This document shows positions 1-8,078 of a DNA stretch of 64,000 bases, piece after piece. The notes beneath the pieces are model-generated. The model saw nothing but the letters and a program-made list of their open reading frames with translations. It made no database searches and was not told the origin of the DNA. This DNA is from Paracoccus contaminans (GTDB lineage Bacteria; Pseudomonadota; Alphaproteobacteria; Rhodobacterales; Rhodobacteraceae): assembly GCF_002105555.1 (NCBI RefSeq), contig NZ_CP020612.1:496001-560000 (forward strand). Direction: 5' to 3'. How positions within the stretch are numbered: position 1 is the first letter of the stretch; each line of letters begins with the position of its first letter. A program made the position numbers and the translations under genes.

Positions 1-791
1 GCGCGCAGGTTGTCGCCCATGATGCGGGCGGTGATGTTGGGAACGACCAGCCCGACAAAGGGCACCATGCCGACCGTCGCCACCACCGTCGCGGTGACCA
101 GCGCCACGACCAGCAGCCCCTGCCGCATGACCGCGCCCGTATCCAGCCCCAGCCCCGCCGCGACATCGTTCCCCAGCGCCAGGATGGCGAAGCGGTCGGC
201 CGAGAACCAGGCCAGCACCGCCGCCGCCCCCGCGATCCAGAGCAGCTCGTACCGCCCCGCGACCACGCCCGAGAACTCGCCGCTGCCCAGCCAGATGCCC
301 ATCTGCTGGATCAGGTCGGCCTGCCAGGCCACGAAGCTGACGCCAGCGCCCAGGATCCCCGACAGCACAAGGCCGGTGATCGGGACCAGCATCACCTCGC
401 GCGCGGGAAGGCGGCGGATGATCGCCAGCAGCAGCGCGGTGGCGGCCAGCGCCGTGACGCTGGCTGCCAGCATCCTGGCCCAGATCGGCGCGCCCGGCGC
501 CAGCAGCGTCACCGCCAGCAGCCCCAGCGCCGCGCCCTCGGCCGTGCCGGTCGTATCGGGGCCGACGAAGCGGTTGCGCACCAGCGCCTGCACCACCACC
601 CCGGCCAGCGCCAGCGAGGCGCCCGACAGCACCACCGCCAGCGTGCGCGGCAGGCGGGATTGCATCAGCACCAAGGCCGCCTGCGGATCGCGCGAGGCCG
701 ACAGCAGATCGACATCCGCGGCCCCCACAAAAAGGCTGACCAGCATCAGCGGCACCAGTGCCGCCAGTGCCAGCGCCAGGGGGCGGCTCAC
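1..791 (-). CDS. Siderophore ABC transporter permease, FecCD family (3' part cut by window edge)
   Basis: Inner-membrane permease of the FecCD/BtuC family, which moves ferric siderophore from a periplasmic binding protein into the cytoplasm. Translating the minus strand gives a very hydrophobic protein. Near the window edge it has VPFVGLVVPNITARIMGDNL, the family signature around the conserved Gly that contacts the ATPase. The likely start is a GTG at 791 whose GTGA overlaps the TGA stop of the binding-protein gene, so the two are translationally coupled. About 263 codons are present of the usual 310-340; the C-terminus lies off the left edge. Further permease and ATPase genes are expected beyond it (inference). 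The substrate is unknown; the partner resembles the FatB/CeuE/VctP type. Confidence 0.88.
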   Translation of the reverse strand, partial: MSRPLALALAALVPLMLVSLFVGAADVDLLSASRDPQAALVLMQSRLPRTLAVVLSGASLALAGVVVQALVRNRFVGPDTTGTAEGAALGLLAVTLLAPGAPIWARMLAASVTALAATALLLAIIRRLPAREVMLVPITGLVLSGILGAGVSFVAWQADLIQQMGIWLGSGEFSGVVAGRYELLWIAGAAAVLAWFSADRFAILALGNDVAAGLGLDTGAVMRQGLLVVALVTATVVATVGMVPFVGLVVPNITARIMGDNLR

Positions 792-1690
792 CTGGACAGG
801 GCCCCGACGAGCTGGTCGATGGTCCGCGTCAGGGCCGTATAGCCGCCCCCGGCGATATAGAGGGGGGTGGGGTCAAGATAGACCACCTGATCCTTTTTCC
901 AGGCGGTGGTTCCCCGGACCAAAGGCGTGTCCAGCGTCTTGGCTGCGCTGTCGCCGGCCTCGCCCACGGCCACGCCGCGGTCGATGACGAACAGCCAGTC
1001 GGGATCTGTCTGGGCGATGAACTCATGGGTGATGGACGCGCCATGCCTGTCCACCTTCAGGCCGGGCGCGGCTTCGGCCAGGCCGGCTGCGTCAAAGATC
1101 CAGCCGAACCGCGAGCCCTTGCCATAGGCCGACATCTTGGGCCCGTTGGTCAGGACCACAAGGCCCCGCCCCTTGCCCTTGCCCGCCTCGGCCAGCCGGG
1201 CAAGGCGCGCGTCCAGATCGGCGTTCAGCTCGGCGGCGCGCTCCTCGCGCTGGAACAGCGCGCCATAGGCGGTCATGCGCGCGCGCGCATCGCCCAGCAC
1301 ATCGGCGCCGATGCTCATGTCGATGACCGGGGCGATCTGGGCCAGCGCATCCTTGTGCGCGACCGAGCGGCCCCCGACGATGATGAGGTCAGGCGCGGCC
1401 ACCGCCAGCGCCTCGAGATCGGGTTCGAACAGCGTGCCCATGTCGGGGGTGTTGGCGGCCGTATCCGCCAGGTAATCGACATACAGCCGTTCTGGCGCGC
1501 CGGCGAGGCTGACGCCCAGCGCAGACAGGCTGTCGATGGCCGGCACGTCCAGGGCGACCACCTGCTTGGCCGAGGCGATCTCGACCGGCCCGGCGGCGGT
1601 CTGGACAGGGGCGGCATGGGCCAGCGCAGGCAGCGCCATCATCACGGCCGCCAGCAGCGCGGTTGTCCGCAGGGATGTCGGAATGGGCAT
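788..1690 (-). CDS. Periplasmic siderophore-binding protein (FatB/CeuE/VctP-like)
   Basis: Substrate-binding protein of an iron-siderophore ABC importer, 300 aa. It has a Sec signal peptide at about residues 1-26 (LLAAVMMALPALAHA). Features of the FatB/CeuE/VctP cluster-A binding proteins follow: GTLFEPDLEAL near residue 85, PDLIIVGGRS shortly after, and a C-terminal VVYLDPTPLYIAGGG. It lies first in an operon with the permease, overlapping it by 4 bp. The TonB-dependent receptor downstream on the same strand probably serves the same or a related ligand across the outer membrane (inference). Family members bind ferric catecholates or their breakdown products; the exact ligand cannot be read from the sequence. 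Confidence 0.88.
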   Translation of the reverse strand: MPIPTSLRTTALLAAVMMALPALAHAAPVQTAAGPVEIASAKQVVALDVPAIDSLSALGVSLAGAPERLYVDYLADTAANTPDMGTLFEPDLEALAVAAPDLIIVGGRSVAHKDALAQIAPVIDMSIGADVLGDARARMTAYGALFQREERAAELNADLDARLARLAEAGKGKGRGLVVLTNGPKMSAYGKGSRFGWIFDAAGLAEAAPGLKVDRHGASITHEFIAQTDPDWLFVIDRGVAVGEAGDSAAKTLDTPLVRGTTAWKKDQVVYLDPTPLYIAGGGYTALTRTIDQLVGALSR

Positions 1691-1782
1691 GGATCAGCTC
1701 CGTTCGTGGGTGTCGGGCGGCGATGGGCCTCGGCTTTCAAGGGTGATTATCAGCCCCGGCAGCCCGCGTCCATGTGCCATTG

Positions 1783-1803
1783 TATTTTTGTCAGGATATG
1801 GCT
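1783..1803 (-). promoter_or_regulatory. AT-rich motif shared with the TonB receptor upstream region (candidate iron-responsive promoter)
   Basis: Read on the minus strand this is CCATATCCTGACAAAAATA, about 95-115 bp upstream of the siderophore-binding gene. Nearly the same string (CCATATATCCAACAAAATA) sits 52-70 bp upstream of the TonB receptor in the same orientation. It could be a core promoter or a regulator site. It does not match an obvious Fur, RirA or Irr consensus, so the assignment is inference. Confidence 0.35.
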
Positions 1804-1827
1804 AGGCCTTTTGCAGGAGGATCCGGC

Positions 1828-2130
1828 ATGCGACTTTCCGCCCATCTGCCCACCACCCGGCCCGTCCCGATCATGACCACCGCGGCCCGCCATTTCGCCC
1901 ACAAGGTCGCCGTGGAACAGGACGAAGGGTCCGCCCGCATCGCCTTTCCGGGCGGAACCGGGGTCATGACCGCAGACGCGGCCGGGCTGGCCCTGATGAT
2001 CGAGGCCGAGAGCGCCGAGGCGGCAGAACGCGTCCGGCAGGTGTTCGAGGGCCACCTGCTGCGCTTTGCCCATCGCGAGTCGCCCAAGCCGCTGGTCTGG
2101 ACAGAAATCCAGCCTGCCCCGCCCCTTTAG
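1828..2130 (+). CDS. DUF2218 family protein
   Basis: A 100-aa soluble protein of family DUF2218, found next to siderophore-interacting proteins and iron importers in many alphaproteobacteria; no biochemical role is established. The first half has the typical YxATHFxHK-like stretch, here AARHFAHKVAVEQDEG, and the end has FAHREAPKPLVW-type residues (here FAHRESPKPLVW). The start at 1828 has an ideal Shine-Dalgarno (aggagga, 1815-1821) six bases upstream; an in-frame ATG further upstream has none. It is divergent from the siderophore-binding gene, so both probably share an iron-controlled intergenic region. It ends just before a strong terminator. Confidence 0.8.
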   Translation: MRLSAHLPTTRPVPIMTTAARHFAHKVAVEQDEGSARIAFPGGTGVMTADAAGLALMIEAESAEAAERVRQVFEGHLLRFAHRESPKPLVWTEIQPAPPL

Positions 2131-2201
2131 AGGCGGGGGCCGGCCCCACGCGCCCCTTGCACCGCCGCCGGCAAGGGCACAGGCGACGGCCAGGACAGAA
2201 G

Positions 2202-2245
2202 GGAACGCCCGCGCGGACGGCCATCCGCGGGGGCGTTCCTTTGTT
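2202..2245 (+). terminator. Rho-independent terminator after DUF2218 gene
   Basis: The arms GGAACGCCCGCGCGGA and TCCGCGGGGGCGTTCC (2202-2239) form a long GC-rich stem followed by TTTGTT. The position about 70 bp after the DUF2218 stop fits transcription termination. Confidence 0.75.
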
Positions 2246-2380
2246 CATGCCGGCAAGCATCCGCCGCAGAAGGTCGTTCCGTCCTGCAGCCTTGCCCGAT
2301 CCGAGCCCGGCAACCGGGGGCTGCGAGGCGGCAGCGCATTGTCCGCACCAGACCGGCGGGCCTCAGGCACAGGCGAGCTG

Positions 2381-2477
2381 GCGCGCCCTTGCCGGGGCGG
2401 CGCCGCGCTGTGCGGCGCCATCAGGCGCGCCCATGGGCCAGGCGGGCCAGCGCCGCGCCGGGGCAAGGGCGCCGCGC
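2381..2477. repeat. Long imperfect inverted repeat downstream of TonB receptor
   Basis: About 28-30 bp at 2381-2410 (core CGCCCTTGCCGGGGC) recur inverted at 2448-2477, separated by some 37 bp. It lies immediately after the receptor stop codon on the minus strand and could end that transcript, although no T-run follows. The rest of the 2131-2484 gap holds no gene. Confidence 0.5.
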
Positions 2478-2484
2478 GGCCGGA

Positions 2485-4500
2485 TCAGAAATCCATTCGA
2501 AGGCCCAGCGTCACCGTCCGGCCCGGCGCCAGCGCGGGATCAATCTCCCGCGTGCCGACCCGCCGGGCGACATAGCTGGTGCGCTCGTAATAGGCCCTGT
2601 CCAGCAGGTTATCGACGCCCAGCCGGATCGCCGCGCCCTTCATTTGCGCAGGCGCCCATTCCGCATGGGCGTTCACGACGGCATAGCTGCCGTGATCGGC
2701 AAAGCCGGCGGCGGTCATGGCCGCATCGGACAGCTTGCCGGCCCATTCGACCGTGCCCCCTATCCTGAGGTCATGGGCAGGCAGGGCCTGATCGACATAG
2801 ATCGTCGCCAGATCGCCGACCGGCATGAAGGTGCCGCCGCTGGGCAGCGCCGCATCGCCATCCACCGTCACATCGGCCCTGGTAAAGGTGGCGCCGATGC
2901 GGCCCGTGCCCCAGTCATAGGCGCCGTTCAGGGTAAGGCCGCGGCTGCGCCCCTCGTCGGCATTGGTCAGATAGCCTGCCTCGGTGTCGTATCGCGCCAG
3001 CCCGTCCAGCCGGATGTCGAAGAAGGTCAGCCCCGCGCGCCAGTTCTGATGGCTGGCGTTCACCCCCAGCTTGTAGGTTCGGGCGCTTGCCGGATCATAG
3101 CCCGGATCGGTGCCGAAGGCGGCGTCGCGGGCATGCAGCAGCCCGTATTCGCCCACGTCAAAGCCCATCCAGCTGTGCGAGGCGCCGGCGAACAGCTCGA
3201 CCGTCTCGTTGACGCGGTAGGACAGCGTGGCATTGGCGCCAGCCCCCTCAGCCGCAAGGCGGCGGCCGTTCCAGTCGGTCAGGCGGTGATGGTCGTAGCG
3301 CACCCCCGTGGACAGGTCGAAGCCGCTGTCGAACTCGACCCGCGCCTGGGCAAAGGCGCCCAGCTGCATCGTGGAAAAGCTGCGCAGGCGCGGCTGCGCC
3401 GTGGAATGATCGCCATAATTGTCCACGCTGTAGTCGTCATTGGCAAAGTCGATGCCCGCCGTCACCGTCCCCTGCGGCAGGACAAAGCTGTTCTTCACCA
3501 CCCCGCCAAAGCTATCGCGCTTCAGGACCATGTCGCCGTTGATCCTGTCCGCCCCCCCTGCCAGATCGCCCTGCGCATAGTTGGGGCGCCGATAGCCGTC
3601 CGAGCTGCGATAGAGCCGCAGTTCGGGATCCCAGATCGCCGTGGGGGCCGTGGTGCGATAGGTCAGGCTCAGCGTGTCGCGCGTGACCTTGAGCGGATGG
3701 ACCGTGCGGTCGCCGTTCAGATCCATGTTCATCTTGATGACGCGCTCCGCCTCGTCGCGGGCATGCTCATAGGCCAGCTCGACCCGGTGGCCCTCGGCCT
3801 CGTAGCCCAGCTTCATCAGACCGCCACGGGCGGCAGGTTCGGTCCCCGGCATCTCATGGCCGTTGCCGGCCTTGTAGTTCTCGCCGCTCTGGCCATGGGC
3901 CATCACGAACCAGTCAAAGCCGCCCCTGATGCCGAAGCCGGCCAGGCTGCCGCCAACGCCGCGGCCATTGCTGCCATGGCTGATGGCGGCGCGCCCGCCG
4001 ATGGCCTTGCCGTCCTTCAGCAGATCGCGCGCGCCCACCGTTTCATAGCGCACCGCCCCTGCCCCGGCGGCAAAGCCCGCATCGGCCGCCGCGGCGCCCG
4101 CCTCGACCTCGACCGATTTCAGGAAGGCGGGGTCGATGACGTTCGATCCGGTGTGGTGCCAGGTGGTCGGCCCCTGCGGCACGCCATCGACGGTGACGGC
4201 CAGCTGGGACTGCTCGATCCCGAAGACGTGGATGCGTTTGGACGGCCCCGCCCCGCCCGACACCGACACCGCCGATTCGCGCGCGAACAGTTCCGAATTG
4301 TCGGCCGGGTCCAGTGCCTCGATATCCTCGCGGGTGACGACGCTGCCGCCCGTCGCCTCGATATTTTCCGCGCCATCGGCGATCAGGGTCAGCATCGGCA
4401 GGACGGCGATGCGTCCGGAGGCATCCTGCGCCAAGGCGGCAGAGTGCAGCAGAGCAAGTATGGAAGCGCCGGCAAGCGGCGGCAGCGTGCGGATCAGCAT
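2485..4500 (-). CDS. TonB-dependent outer-membrane receptor (siderophore/haem type)
   Basis: A 671-aa outer-membrane beta-barrel with plug that imports an iron complex using TonB energy. A signal peptide ending ALAQ occupies about residues 1-25. The plug domain follows, with VVTREDIEAL, HVFGIEQSQLAVTVDGVPQG and VIDPAFLKSVEVEAGAAAAD, then a long barrel with alternating aromatic strands. The protein ends in Phe (LGLRMDF), the usual C-terminal signal for outer-membrane insertion. The start at 4500 (second of two ATGs) is chosen for its GAGGGG box; 4503 is the alternative, and a longer reading to 4575 would bury the signal peptide. Sequence resembles haemoglobin/haem and catecholate receptors; the nearby FatB-like binding protein favours a siderophore. 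Confidence 0.88.
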   Translation of the reverse strand: MLIRTLPPLAGASILALLHSAALAQDASGRIAVLPMLTLIADGAENIEATGGSVVTREDIEALDPADNSELFARESAVSVSGGAGPSKRIHVFGIEQSQLAVTVDGVPQGPTTWHHTGSNVIDPAFLKSVEVEAGAAAADAGFAAGAGAVRYETVGARDLLKDGKAIGGRAAISHGSNGRGVGGSLAGFGIRGGFDWFVMAHGQSGENYKAGNGHEMPGTEPAARGGLMKLGYEAEGHRVELAYEHARDEAERVIKMNMDLNGDRTVHPLKVTRDTLSLTYRTTAPTAIWDPELRLYRSSDGYRRPNYAQGDLAGGADRINGDMVLKRDSFGGVVKNSFVLPQGTVTAGIDFANDDYSVDNYGDHSTAQPRLRSFSTMQLGAFAQARVEFDSGFDLSTGVRYDHHRLTDWNGRRLAAEGAGANATLSYRVNETVELFAGASHSWMGFDVGEYGLLHARDAAFGTDPGYDPASARTYKLGVNASHQNWRAGLTFFDIRLDGLARYDTEAGYLTNADEGRSRGLTLNGAYDWGTGRIGATFTRADVTVDGDAALPSGGTFMPVGDLATIYVDQALPAHDLRIGGTVEWAGKLSDAAMTAAGFADHGSYAVVNAHAEWAPAQMKGAAIRLGVDNLLDRAYYERTSYVARRVGTREIDPALAPGRTVTLGLRMDF

Positions 4501-4551
4501 CATGTCCCCTCGTGTTGCGGACGCGTGGCTGATCGGCTGCGAATCCCTAGT

Positions 4552-4570
4552 TATTTTGTTGGATATATGG
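4552..4570 (-). promoter_or_regulatory. Candidate promoter/operator of the TonB receptor
   Basis: The minus-strand string CCATATATCCAACAAAATA lies 52-70 bp upstream of the receptor start. It repeats, with small gaps, the motif at 1783-1803 upstream of the siderophore-binding gene, suggesting common control of both halves of the iron locus. Confidence 0.35.
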
Positions 4571-4575
4571 ATCAT

Positions 4576-5254
4576 CCTTCCAGATCAACACGCTGGAACA
4601 AAAGCTGTGGGCTGATCCAGCCGCCTACTGCCCATGGCGACCAGCCCCTGAGCCTGCGGGGCGCCATGGGCCGCGGCCCGGCAAGCCTGTCTTGAAGATC
4701 CGCTGCGCCGGCGGCTGCCGCCAGCCGCCGCGGGCCGCTATGCGCCGCGGCTCGACCATGCATGGGGGATGATCCACCCCGACCAGAAGGGCGCCCGCTT
4801 TCGGCGGATCGTGCGGCAGCATGTGGCGCCATGGCAGCCGCCGGCAAAGCGGCGTGCCGCAGCCCGGCGCCCACATACCCCGGGCGCGCCGGCAGGATCG
4901 CGCGCATGGCCTGGCACGGCCGCCCGCATCTGCCCGCCGGAGCAGCACAGCAACAGCCTGCCGCGATGGGGGCAGCATCCCCTCGGAAGCCACGATTGAG
5001 GCAGAGACATCCACCGCAGACAGCGAATCATGGGGCCTTTCCAAATGAATGCATGCCGCGCCCTGATGGTACGCCCCGGCGCTGATCATGCCGGCCAGCC
5101 TCGACCCCTGGCGGCAAGGCCGGGGCCGGGGCGGCAGGGCAGGCGCCTGTGGGGCAGGCGTTCAGGGGGGCTTTCGCAAGGGCGCCCGCCGGCTTATATG
5201 GCGTGCTGCGGCAGTGCCGCATATGGGCCTGTGCCCACCACCCGGAGAGAGACG
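4576..5254. other. Intergenic stretch without a convincing gene
   Basis: About 680 bp of GC-rich DNA between the TonB receptor and tatA. All frames give Arg/Pro/Ala-rich shadow peptides. One plus-strand reading near 4730-4840 (including AWGMIHPDQKGARFRRIVRQ) looks slightly more protein-like but has no start, Shine-Dalgarno or recognised family. It may be a relic or chance. Confidence 0.4.
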
Positions 5255-5581
5255 ATGCACGCACCTTCCCCCATGGCGCTTCTGCTGATCGCCATCGTCG
5301 TCCTGGTCCTGTTCGGCCGGGGCAAGGTTTCCTCGCTGATGGGTGAGGTCGGCAAGGGCATCACCGCCTTCAAGCGCGGTGTCAGCGAAGGCGCGACCGA
5401 GGCCGACCGCACCGTTGATGCCGCCGCGATCCGGGCTGATCGCAGCGCCGACGATCTGGAAGCCGCCGCCGCCAAGGCCCGCGCCGAGGCCGACCGCATC
5501 CAGGCCGAGGCAGAGGCCGCCCGCGCGCGGCGCAACGCCGAACTGCGCGATGTGACCCCCCGCGATACCGATCGCCTGTAA
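5255..5581 (+). CDS. tatA: Sec-independent protein translocase TatA
   Basis: TatA oligomers form the pore through which folded proteins with twin-arginine signals cross the inner membrane. The 108-aa protein has one N-terminal transmembrane helix (residues about 7-21, MALLLIAIVVLVLFG), the FGRGK hinge, an amphipathic helix (VSSLMGEVGKGITAFKRG) and a charged Ala/Glu/Arg-rich tail. The start at 5255 follows GGAGAGAG by a normal distance; longer frames extend into non-coding DNA. It is first in a tatA-tatB-tatC operon. In other Rhodobacteraceae scpB usually precedes tatA; here that place is an empty region. Confidence 0.95.
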   Translation: MHAPSPMALLLIAIVVLVLFGRGKVSSLMGEVGKGITAFKRGVSEGATEADRTVDAAAIRADRSADDLEAAAAKARAEADRIQAEAEAARARRNAELRDVTPRDTDRL

Positions 5582-5605
5582 GGCGGCACGCCGGGCGGTC
5601 AGATC

Positions 5606-6262
5606 ATGTTCGATGTCGGCTGGACAGAGCTGTTGCTGATCGGCGTCGTGGCGCTGATCGTGATCGGTCCCAAGGATCTGCCGGTGATGTTCCATACGCT
5701 GGGCCGCATCACGGCCCGCGCGCGGGGCATGGCGCGCGAGTTTTCCTCGGCCATGGAAGACGCGGCCAAGGCCTCGGGTGTGCAAGAGGCCACGCGCGAG
5801 CTGCGCGAGCTGCAAAAGCTGACCAGCCCGCGCGCCATGGGCCTGGATGCGCTGAGCCGCGCGGCCGACCGCTTTGAAAAATGGGATCCGCTGGTGCCCA
5901 TGCGTGATGCGGCCGGCCCGGTTCCCGATCCCTCCGCCCCGCCGCCTCAAGGGACGGCCCTGCCCGGCGCGGCTGCATCCAACGATACGGGCGCTGGCCG
6001 CGCGGCTGGCGGCAGCGTCTTGCCCGCCGTGGATGGCGATCATGGGGGCGAAACCGTCCCCGGCCCTGCCGCCCCTGTCCATGCTGCGGCCGTGCCCACC
6101 CGCGTGGTTCCGCGCGGCGAGCCGGGCACCCCGGCAACCGGGCTCGGGCTTGGCCTTGCTTCCGGCACGGGGCGCGATCCTGCCGATTCGGACCTGTCCG
6201 AGGCGCAGAGCCGCCCCGGTGTGCGGCGGCTGCATGCCATGCGCCGCAGCGAGCGGAGCTGA
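5606..6262 (+). CDS. tatB: Sec-independent protein translocase TatB
   Basis: TatB forms with TatC the receptor for twin-arginine signal peptides. The 218-aa protein begins MFDVGWTELLLIGVVALIVI followed by GPKDLP, the TatB form of the N-terminal helix and hinge. An amphipathic helix (MFHTLGRITARARGMAREFS) comes next, then a long low-complexity Pro/Ala-rich tail from about residue 100, as in alphaproteobacterial TatB. It begins 24 bp after tatA and ends 3 bp before the TTG start of tatC, so the three genes are one transcription unit. Confidence 0.94.
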   Translation: MFDVGWTELLLIGVVALIVIGPKDLPVMFHTLGRITARARGMAREFSSAMEDAAKASGVQEATRELRELQKLTSPRAMGLDALSRAADRFEKWDPLVPMRDAAGPVPDPSAPPPQGTALPGAAASNDTGAGRAAGGSVLPAVDGDHGGETVPGPAAPVHAAAVPTRVVPRGEPGTPATGLGLGLASGTGRDPADSDLSEAQSRPGVRRLHAMRRSERS

Positions 6263-6265
6263 CGA

Positions 6266-7117
6266 TTGTCCCACAAGTCCGATGAAATCGACGAGAGCTC
6301 GGCCCCCCTGATCGAGCATCTGGCCGAACTGCGCACCCGCCTGATCTGGTCATGCCTTGCCTTCGTCGGCGCCGCCATCCTGTGCTATTTCATCTGGCAG
6401 CCGGTGTTCAGCGTGCTGACCCAGCCGATCTGCGGGGCGCTGGCCAAGCGCGGGCAGGCCTGCGGGCTGGTGATGCTCAAGGTGCAGGAAGGCTTTTTCC
6501 TGGCGATGCAGATTGCCCTCTTCGGCGGCTTCATCCTGGCCTTTCCGGTCATCGCCTATCAGCTGTGGCGGTTCATTGCGCCGGGGCTGTATCGCTCGGA
6601 AAAACAGGCCTTCCTGCCGTTCCTGGTCGCCTCGCCGGTCATGTTCGCGCTGGGGGCGGCCTTTGCCTATTCCCTGATCCTGCCCTGGGCCTTCGACTTC
6701 TTCCTGGGATTCCAGACCGGGCCGCTGCATTTGCCCGACGATCCCAAGGCGCCGGTTGCCGCCGATCCCAAGATGGCGGGCATCGTCTTTCAGGGGTCGA
6801 TCAGCGAATATCTGTCGCTGACGACCAAGTTCATCCTGGCTTTCGGCCTGTCCTTCCAGCTGCCGGTCGCGCTCACGCTGATGGGCAAGGCCGGGCTGGT
6901 GTCGGCCAAGGGGCTGGCCTCGATGCGCCGCTATGCGGTGATCGCGATTCTCGTGCTGGCGGCAATGGTGACACCGCCCGATGTGGTCAGCCAGCTTGTG
7001 CTGTTCACGGTGATCTACGGGCTTTACGAGATCGCCATTCAGCTGGTCCGGCGGATCGAGGTCCGGCGCGAGGCTGAACTGCGCGCCCAGGGGCTGTGGG
7101 TCGAGAATGACGACTGA
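6266..7117 (+). CDS. tatC: Sec-independent protein translocase TatC
   Basis: TatC, 283 aa, is the six-helix core that recognises the twin-arginine motif. Early residues [20 protein letters not shown] are the conserved cytoplasmic N-terminus and first membrane helix. Later hallmarks are [18 protein letters not shown] and the loop-plus-helix ending [12 protein letters not shown]. The start codon is TTG at 6266, with GGAG about 10 bp upstream inside the tatB end; no in-frame ATG or GTG fits the conserved N-terminus. It overlaps the next gene by 11 bp. Confidence 0.95.
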   Translation: MSHKSDEIDESSAPLIEHLAELRTRLIWSCLAFVGAAILCYFIWQPVFSVLTQPICGALAKRGQACGLVMLKVQEGFFLAMQIALFGGFILAFPVIAYQLWRFIAPGLYRSEKQAFLPFLVASPVMFALGAAFAYSLILPWAFDFFLGFQTGPLHLPDDPKAPVAADPKMAGIVFQGSISEYLSLTTKFILAFGLSFQLPVALTLMGKAGLVSAKGLASMRRYAVIAILVLAAMVTPPDVVSQLVLFTVIYGLYEIAIQLVRRIEVRREAELRAQGLWVENDD

Positions 7118-8003
7118 CGATCCCGCCGCAGGCCGGCCGCTGCCTGCCCAGCGCGATGCCACGGGCCTGCAGCCGGCCCTGGGGCGGATTGCCGATGCGC
7201 TGGACCGGCTGTCCCCGCCCCCCGCGCCCCTTCCCGCCTTTTCCGAGGCCGATGCCTATGTCTGGCATACCGGGCCCGATCGCCTTGAACCCGTGCGCCG
7301 GGTCAGCCGCGTTCCGCTGGGCCAGCTGGTCGGCATCGACCGGGCGCGCGACACGCTGCTGGCCAACACGCTGCAATTCGCGCGCGGCCATGCGGCCAAC
7401 AATGCGCTGCTGTGGGGGGCGCGCGGGATGGGCAAGTCGAGCCTTGTCAAGGCCGTTCACGCCGAGGCAGTGGCGCAGGGGCTGCCCCTCGTTCTGGTCG
7501 AAATCGCGCGCGAGGATCTTGATTCGGTGGGGCGGCTGCTGGCGGTTCTGGGGAATGCGGATCGGCGTTTCGTGCTGTTTGCCGATGACCTGTCCTTTTC
7601 GGGCGATGATGCGCAGTACAAATCGCTCAAGGCTGTGCTGGACGGCGGCCTGGCGGGGCGCCCGGCCAATGTGGTGCTCTATGCCACATCGAACCGCCGC
7701 CACCTGATGCCGCGCGACATGATCGACAACGAACGCGCCAGCGCGATCCATCCCGGCGAGGCGGTCGAGGAAAAAGTGTCCCTGTCCGACCGCTTCGGCT
7801 TGTGGCTGGGCTTTCACCCCTGCGGGCAGGACGAATATCTGGCCATGGTCGAGGGATATTGCGCCGCCTATGGTCTGGCCATCGATCCCGGCGCCATGCG
7901 CGCCCAGGCGATCGAATGGCAGGCGACGCGGGGCGGGCGTTCGGGCCGGGTCGCCTGGCAATTCTTCACCGATCTGGCCGGCCGGAACGGGCTGACGCTG
8001 TAA
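7107..8003 (+). CDS. DUF815 AAA-type ATPase
   Basis: A 298-aa P-loop ATPase of the DUF815 family, often placed beside tatC in Rhodobacteraceae; its cellular role is not established. Visible features are a helical N-terminal part, then [20 protein letters not shown] (Walker [10 protein letters not shown]), [10 protein letters not shown] (Walker B) and a sensor-like [15 protein letters not shown]. It overlaps the end of tatC by 11 bp, which indicates co-translation with the Tat operon. No signal peptide or membrane segment is seen, so it should be cytoplasmic. Whether it acts on Tat substrates or independently is unknown. Confidence 0.85.
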   Translation: MTTDDPAAGRPLPAQRDATGLQPALGRIADALDRLSPPPAPLPAFSEADAYVWHTGPDRLEPVRRVSRVPLGQLVGIDRARDTLLANTLQFARGHAANNALLWGARGMGKSSLVKAVHAEAVAQGLPLVLVEIAREDLDSVGRLLAVLGNADRRFVLFADDLSFSGDDAQYKSLKAVLDGGLAGRPANVVLYATSNRRHLMPRDMIDNERASAIHPGEAVEEKVSLSDRFGLWLGFHPCGQDEYLAMVEGYCAAYGLAIDPGAMRAQAIEWQATRGGRSGRVAWQFFTDLAGRNGLTL

Positions 8004-8078
8004 GGGGCGTTTCCGGTAACGGCTTGGCAAGCTTTGCGTGCCATCCTGCGACCGGGAAACGAATGATCAGGGCGGGTT

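Noticed and set aside
2389..4695. 768-codon open frame on the plus strand opposite the TonB receptor
   Set aside because: Arg/Gly/His-rich composition from the codon-bias shadow of the receptor; no family features, and the receptor on the other strand has all hallmarks.
4738..5031. Possible small gene in the gap before tatA
   Set aside because: Both strands stay open only because of high GC; no start signal or family match. A short protein-like stretch was noted but not enough for a gene.
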